Source: Syntrophomonadaceae bacterium (GTDB lineage: Bacteria; Bacillota; Dethiobacteria; DTU022; UBA8154). Taken from it: DNA of 5,199 bases. The stretch's first letter is position 1. Every line of letters starts with the position of its first letter. The translations under genes were made by a program, and so were the position numbers. The notes beneath the pieces are model-generated. The model was given only the letters and a program-made list of their open reading frames with translations, was not told the DNA's origin and ran no database searches. This document shows, piece after piece, positions 5,141 through 5,199 of this stretch. Where the stretch lies: contig SKTJ01000148.1 of NCBI GenBank assembly GCA_007122565.1, positions 1 to 5,199 of the forward strand, written 5' to 3'.

Positions 5141-5199
5141 ATGGCCAAGAAGAAATTTGAGAGGACGAAACCGCACGTTAATGTAGGCACGATTGGGCA
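5141..5199 (+). CDS. tuf: Elongation factor Tu, N-terminal fragment
   Basis: The frame opens with ATG 5141 and reads MAKKKFERTKPHVNVGTIG before the right edge cuts it after 19 codons. This is the universal EF-Tu N-terminus, just before the GHVDHGKT P-loop of the GTPase domain. EF-Tu carries aminoacyl-tRNA to the ribosome in the cytoplasm. A strong ribosome binding site, AAAGGAGGG, lies 11 nt upstream. Its place behind a tRNA cluster resembles E. coli tufB, and suggests this is either a second tuf copy or a tuf outside the usual str operon; the window cannot show which. Confidence 0.95.
   Translation, partial: MAKKKFERTKPHVNVGTIG

Overview
The window looks like a stretch of chromosome from a low- to mid-GC Gram-positive bacterium of the class Clostridia. 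Peptococcaceae or Desulfotomaculum-like organisms are my best guess, but no genus can be fixed from the sequence. The reasons are a Bacillus-type integral-membrane phosphatidylserine synthase next to a short phosphatidylserine decarboxylase, strong AAGGAG/GGAGG ribosome binding sites, GTG start codons, an elongator tRNA-Met resembling the Bacillus type, and an EF-Tu N-terminus beginning MAKKKFERTKPHVNVG.

Layout. Bases 1-101 hold the start of a universal-stress-protein gene running leftward off the edge. Bases 102-448 are non-coding. They contain an operator-like dyad near the usp start, a pair of inverted GTCAAAGTCGAAAGTC-type repeats about 150 bp apart, and a promoter for the next gene whose -35 box lies inside the right-hand repeat. 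Bases 449-1300 encode an amidohydrolase-2 family TIM-barrel metal hydrolase. At its stop codon begins a 234-bp non-coding palindromic element (1307-1540) with 12-bp terminal inverted repeats and a probable 7-8 bp target-site duplication, which fits a MITE. Bases 1673-2944 encode a GT-B (GT4-like) glycosyltransferase, closed by a strong intrinsic terminator (2983-3020).

A promoter with a perfect extended -10 then starts a two-gene phospholipid operon, psd then pssA, whose reading frames overlap by 41-53 bp. PssA makes phosphatidylserine from CDP-diacylglycerol and serine. Psd decarboxylates it to phosphatidylethanolamine. The two genes therefore encode the complete PE branch.

From 4465 a consensus-like promoter (TTGACA, 17 bp, TAAAAT) drives four tRNA genes: two nearly identical initiator tRNA-fMet copies in a 150-bp tandem duplication, tRNA-Thr(GGT), and elongator tRNA-Met, the last two only 1 nt apart. 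A 140-bp AT-rich leader with short direct repeats leads into tuf (EF-Tu), cut by the right edge. The tRNA-tuf arrangement recalls the E. coli tufB operon and groups translation-initiation tRNAs with EF-Tu.

I saw no CRISPR array, phage module or defence system. The parts least explained by ordinary annotation are the palindromic element, the inverted-repeat segment upstream of the amidohydrolase, the altered CDP-alcohol phosphotransferase motif in PssA, and the duplicated initiator tRNA unit.
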